This document shows, one piece after another, positions 59,018-64,000 of a stretch of DNA of 64,000 bases. Source of the stretch: Ditylenchus dipsaci. Lineage: Eukaryota; Nematoda; Chromadorea; Rhabditida; Anguinidae. Each line of letters starts with the position of its first letter. Position 1 is the stretch's first letter. Position numbers and translations under genes: made by a program. The notes under the pieces were generated by a model. It worked only from the letters and a program-made list of their open reading frames with translations, searched no databases and had not been told where the DNA came from. The stretch covers positions 124,001 to 188,000 of the forward strand of contig SADC01000093.1 in assembly GCA_004194705.1 (NCBI GenBank), written 5' to 3'.

Positions 59018-59262
59018 TAAAGGACTATGGCTACACGTTCTAGATTGTGTTCCGCCAATTCAAAATTTTCGCCTAGTCATTAAACTTCTGTTCAGATTTT
59101 TCAGCTTGGTTTTTAACAAAACAGGGCCCATAATTTAATTTTAGGTAAAGTTTTGTTAGAAACCTAGTTAAAAAATCCGTGCAGAAATTCAGTGATTAGG
59201 GAATTTTTTTGAATTGGCGGGAAACAACAGTTGTCGGAGACGGCAATGGCCCTTTGAAAAAT
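59018..59262. mobile_element. MITE of the AAAGGACC/CGCCAATTCAA family
   Basis: TTTTAAAGGACTATGGCTAC at the left and GACGGCAATGGCCCTTTGAA at the right are the ends. CCGCCAATTCAAAA and TTGAATTGGCGGG lie inside them. It matches 3229-3442 along its length. Confidence 0.65.
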
Positions 59263-59629
59263 TAATAGTTTTTTGACAGAAATATCCCGTTGATGTTTTT
59301 CTATACAAAGGATGACGCAAAACCAAGATTTAAAAAAAGTTGCAAATTCACAATTTTTATAAATTCTTGTTTTCGAGTCTGAAGTTTGACTATGATTTTT
59401 AGGTCTTACAGATACACTAAAAAGTTATTTTTAAATAATGAACAGTGGCCGAGTAAAAAAGCTATCAAAAAATTATCCAAAACTAAGTTTCACAACCGAA
59501 ACACAATATTTCACCCAAAAATAATTGATTTAATTCACTATCATTGCAAGTCATTTTGGAATAAATTGCAGTCAAAATTTGTGTCAATATAAAAAGAGAT
59601 TCAATCAATATTAGTCAAGAACGATGGAT

Positions 59630-62600
59630 TCAGGCTAACCAGTCGTATATCTGTTGGCACAAAAGACTTGCTAGAGCAAAGTTTTCACAGTTGACCACAA
59701 CATCTAGTTGGTTGGTTTCCGGTTGTTCCACCAAAGAAATTAGAAGAACATCTTTTCGCGACATCGTTTGGGCCGCAAAGCACAGCTAATAAAGAAAAAT
59801 TTTAGTACCAAAATGTTTTCATATGTTTTGGAGTTAGTTATAATGCGGCAATTTATGTAAAAAGCCTAGTCTCGAGACTGCGTACAGTGTATACCGCATA
59901 ATCTCTATTGATTCCCCACCTTCTGAAAATCCAGTCTTAGTTCCTAGCCCTAACCCATTTCAGGTCACCGTTCCTCTATATATTCTCTAGTCTGCTCTCG
60001 GTTCCGGTTAATTGACTAAAAATTGCTGACCCAGCCTCACACTTTCGAAAATCGACAGCACCCCAAGTGCACTCCCCCAAAGAGCATCGAAATCGGCGGT
60101 GTGCGTTTGGTGTTTTACGCTTATTATAATAATCACTTATTGTTATTGTGGTCTAAGCCTAGTGCCTAATCCTAAGCGTAACTAAATGTGCACACCCCCT
60201 CAAAATAAATACTCTTTGAGAGGGGAGAAGCGCACTGGCGATTTTACGTCGAAAAGCAGATGAATAAACTTGGGAAAAAGACCATTCGAAATCAAAAATC
60301 TACAGAAGATATTAAAAAATCACTTCCATTCACATATGCTATCGGCCCTAAAACATATCGACTTATCGACCTTGAAACTTTCAAAAATAATAAAATCTAC
60401 CTTCAATCCCTGTACTTGCTTGCAATTGGCAACTTTGTAGATATCGTTAGCTGAGAATTGTTCAGGTGTTTTTACTGTTTTCTTGACCTGATGCATTCCA
60501 CTCAATAGCAGTCGGTGTTTGTTGAATTCATCAGCTGGCAAGTCTATAGCTTCTATTTGTTCACCGAATGGTGCCTCAAGTTGTATTTGGAATGTGCGGG
60601 TTTGAGGAGCTTGCCACTCCACCTCCCATTCACAGCTCCGACCACTATCTCCAAAGTCCGCTCCCAACTGAACTGTCCGCTTCTCATTTTCTTTGAGGCC
60701 GAATAGGTTGATGGGAGCACTGGTTTTAAGACTGGAAGAGGAGCCCTGAAACTATATTATATATGTTTGATCTCATTACGCTATAAAATTTGCCGGGTTT
60801 TTTTTAATTTTTTTTGCTGCTATAGATACAAATTATAACTGTCAAATCCAAACCATCCCAAACGTATGCACAGCAATTTACAGGAAAAAAATTACCTTGG
60901 AGTCTTTAATGGAAATATTAGCTTCAGGCACTCCAGCACTTCTGTACTGCACTATCAGCTCAATGCATACCATAGAATTAGAGAAAATAGATGGTGACCT
61001 AGAGAATCTTGCTTGGATGGACAAGCCCCCAGAGTTGATTGGTGCCAACACCGTAAAGTAGTGTTCAGGTATGTATTGGGCAGAGGCACGACTGTAGTTG
61101 GACACCACACCACCTGTTTGCACAGAAGAATTGAAGTCAAGGTCGAGCAGCAAATCCAAGTCTGATGGTTTATTTACCTCTGCTGACTTAGAATTGTTTT
61201 TAAGAATGGCCATCTTAGAAGGGGTAGGAGAGGTTTTGGTGGCCTAAAAAATGAACTTTTCAATTACACTAATAGAATTGCCGAGTGCATTCGCGTTAGA
61301 ATAAAGAAAAAATAATTCACAATGTTGGCATAAGAAAATTTTGTAAATTGGATTTTTGAGGAAGAAGCGGTTTCACATTTTCGGTATCTATTTGCGATCT
61401 TGCGATGCGAAAAATTGTGCATAATAATATCCCGTACATTATTTATGAAGAGAGCTCGGAAAGTTTAGCGTAGTTTGTAGAGCATTGAGTTTTAGTGAGT
61501 TAGAGACTTAGATGGAATTTTTACGACCAAATCAACCATGCAGAACACGATTCCGACTTCAGAATTCACAAATCGCTGAGCGGAGTAGAAGTTTTACGCT
61601 AAAAGTGCTTTTTAGTTTTTCTAATTCCTAATATAAAATAGTTTTTTTCTTTGTTGCGGATCGATTTATAATTATAAATAATGTACGGGACAACGAGACA
61701 TACTAATCCAAAAACTCCTTCCGAAAAATTGAGATTTTTGCACAAAATGGCTCTAGCACGATTATTTTCCAAACACACACAGCAAACTTTACGCTCATTA
61801 TAAAAAGCAGACAATTCTGATACAAAAAAATGATCATAGTGTGCTTTGGTGAAAGTGCAAAACGAGCGAGACGCAGTTAAAAGTAGAAGTTTGGCAAAAG
61901 GTCTTAGGTACCAGAGTACCAAACTTCAAATCTCCATGTCTCGGCGATAAAGCTATCATTCGGGGTCAATCAAAGCGGATTCGTACTCAGCAGAGTTCGC
62001 GCTAAAATCATAGTTTTACAGCAAAAATTTCCATTTTTCCGCTATTGCCACCGGTAGGTCCATCATTTCAAATTATGTCATTTAATTATGTAAATATACA
62101 TCTTGCCATTTTTGGATAGGGCGTTTATTCAGAAAAGAAATACGGAAACACCCTATAACTTATCTAGTACACCCTGCAGGTTAGTGTAGTGATTGCTTAC
62201 CTTCAAAGAATCCTCTTTTTGTTTTGGGGTGAAGGCAGATTTTGCAGCTTCAGATTTCGCAGTTACCTTCGGAGAGGATTTAAATGGGATTGTAGGTGGG
62301 GGTGATGTGATCTTCTTTTTTGACGCTGGTGTTTCAACCTCTTCTCATCTTCAAAAGATTCTGCCTCCGACTCCTCTCCAGAGGCTTCACTTTCCTCATC
62401 TTCTTCCTCTTCTTCGTCCTCTTCCTCGTCATTTTCTTCATCTTCTGAAAGTTAAAATACACAAAATATCATTCAAAACTTTACTACTTTTTCCGAGGCA
62501 AAAATACTTTTTTTTTGCTGCAAATTTTTCGGGCAAACATTTTTCTTGTCGTTTCCGCTGCTAAAATACTTTTTCCTGCCACGGCGTTAGGCGAATTCAT

Positions 62601-64000
62601 CGACTTTTCATATCTCTATATAGTATTTAGACTTGTTTCTCCGTCACGTTTTTATTTTTTGATTTTATTCTGGCGTTTTTTTTGAAGAAGAAACCCGGAA
62701 CGCAGAAAAGTAAATTAATATGTTTTTTGTCTCGAAAAGAAATTGAAACTTATCATTCAATTTTTAATTTTCTTTGTGTGTGGTGGGCAGTTAGAGTATG
62801 TGATTTTATAGAATGAGTAGGTGGCCAGGTAGGGTAGGTAGGTGGTCAATTAGGGTAGGTATGTGGTCAATTAACAGAGGCTTAGGCTTTTTTTGCCTAA
62901 GCCTAAGTTTTAGGTAGCTTCCAAAAAGTGAGATCTAAACTGAAAAAAAAGGCTTTTGACACTCAGCTTCGTTTCAAGGCTAACCATGGCCCATTAAGTG
63001 AAAGAAGGTGTATATTCTAATAATTCAGCTCAACATCCAATCAGTCATGAATGAATGAATTTCAAAAAATTCTAATTTTGTCCTGACAGGAAATTTGAAT
63101 TTGACCTGTTGTGATGATTGTTTCAGCAACTAATATGCTTTATCAATAGAAAAATCATAAAATTCGCAAAAAAAACTTACATTAACAAAAATTGACAATT
63201 ATATTTGTCCCGGAAGGAAAAGTAGCCTTTCGCGATTTTTGAAATTCGACACACCGTGGATACTCAGCAGAGCTCTGTTTGAAGTTTCTAACAACTTACA
63301 GTTGCGGACATTCGAAGCGGACTGTGCCTGTTTTTTGCGCAATTTCATAAAATCTTGGAAAAGTTAGTAAAGTCGAACCTCGATATAACAAACCCCTGGG
63401 GACGGAAAAAATGTTCGTTATATCGAGGGTTTCGTTATATCGAGGTTCGACTGTATTTATAAAGACTTTCGGGTGCTAGCGTAATATACCCCTCGCAATA
63501 ATTTAGGCTTATACACGGAGAATTAGGTTTGGACTCAGGGCCTAGCCATTTATTAACAAAGGCTTGGGACATTTTTTTCAAAATAGCGGTTTTAGGTACC
63601 CTCGAAAAAGAATTGGGGAGATTATATTACACTAGCTTTTTTAAGGATGGTTTATTACACTAGCTTCAACCTTAAATTCATTGTCGACTTTGTGTTTTTT
63701 AATCTCAAACTTTTGCCAGAATCTAATTAATTAATAGCTGTAAGACAAAATATAATAAAAATGTCAAAATCTCAACATTTTACTCATAAAAAATCCGTAC
63801 AGAAGTTCAATGATTCGAAATTTTTTGAATTCCCGGCACCACCTCTTATTAGCGTGGACATGCCCTTTTAAAATTAATTCGGGCAGAAATGGGTTAATGA
63901 CAACTAAAAAGCAACAAACCATCTTCATCCTCGTCTTCTTCCTCATCTGAATACAAATCAGTGTCTAATGCTTTGCTCTGATTATTGGCCATATCCTTAG
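59630..64000 (-). CDS. AP-3 complex beta subunit, C-terminal part (5' end beyond the window)
   Basis: AP-3 is the adaptor that sorts cargo from endosomes to lysosomes and related organelles; beta is one of its two large subunits. Exons, 5' to 3': 63920-64000 (runs off the window), 62201-62444, 60896-61243, 60416-60745, 59630-59785 (TGA). The first two hold the acidic Ser/Glu hinge typical of AP-3 beta (YSDEEEDEDED, then long Glu/Asp runs and a Lys/Ser/Pro stretch). Next come DLDLLLDLDFNSS and the ear region, with NYSRASAQYIPEHYF, SIFSNSMVCIELIVQY, LGADFGDSGRSCEWEVEW, LEAPFGEQIEAIDLPADEF and LLLSGMHQVKKTVKTPEQFS. The end is CFAAQTMSRKDVLLISLVEQ to QQIYDWLA, aligning with the family's C-terminus (FAAKT...). 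One base loss at 62338 (CC on the plus strand) is needed. The N-terminal adaptin core is missing. Confidence 0.9.
63370..63453. mobile_element. Minimal pogo-type MITE, 84 bp
   Basis: AGTCGAACCTCGATATAACA pairs with GTTATATCGAGGTTCGACTG around a short loop, flanked by TA. It lies in the hinge-region intron of the AP-3 beta gene. Confidence 0.75.

Larger units (their letters stand above)
56860..59629. other. Intergenic, repeats and AT-rich sequence
   Basis: It contains a hAT MITE (58164-58371) and the element at 59018-59262. A 125-codon open frame at 57754-58131 is rich in Phe, Tyr and Asn, resembles no family and is probably chance. No gene is supported. Confidence 0.45.

Noticed and set aside
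62193..62564. A plus-strand 123-codon ORF
   Set aside because: It is the reverse of the AP-3 beta acidic hinge exon on the minus strand.

Overview
The window is animal nuclear DNA, most likely from an invertebrate bilaterian. It is AT-rich. Its genes are split by GT-AG introns, some very short (45, 48 and perhaps 52 bp). Most non-coding DNA is transposon-derived: hAT-type and pogo/Tigger-type miniature elements, foldback palindromes and a tandem satellite. I could not identify the species from the sequence alone.

Layout. (1) 1.6-17.5 kb, + strand: a 15-exon Rho GTPase-activating protein with PH, Ras-association-like and RhoGAP regions, closest in architecture to ARHGAP20; its 5' end is missing. 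(2) 19.4-19.9 kb, - strand: a broken, unrecognised coding stretch. (3) 22.8-24.3 kb, + strand: a small multi-pass membrane protein gene, not recognised. (4) 25.36-25.55 kb, - strand: the last exon of an RFamide-type neuropeptide precursor with three peptide copies, the most interesting find here. (5) 26.5-29.4 kb: a decayed Tigger transposase cut by a pogo-type element that itself carries a hAT element. (6) 29.4-39.5 kb: repeats plus decayed, protein-like islands. (7) 39.5-43.0 kb, - strand: a complete-looking ABHD4/ABHD5-family lipase. (8) 46.6 kb: a tRNA-Ala(AGC). (9) 47.2-53.6 kb, + strand: a secreted protein with two tandem DOMON-like domains and a Thr/Ser-rich region. (10) 53.9-56.2 kb: a terminal-inverted-repeat element filled with about 24 copies of a 75-bp satellite. 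(11) 59.6-64.0 kb, - strand: the C-terminal part of the AP-3 beta subunit.

The genes form no operon and no shared pathway; they are independent loci separated by repeats. Several coding exons carry one-base frameshifts. Most are repaired by adding one base to a homopolymer, and the splice phases then agree. The 75-bp satellite and a 375-bp duplicated intron segment show the same kind of indel. I read this mainly as residual assembly error rather than gene death. The ABHD gene is free of it, and the true transposase relics are decayed in other ways.
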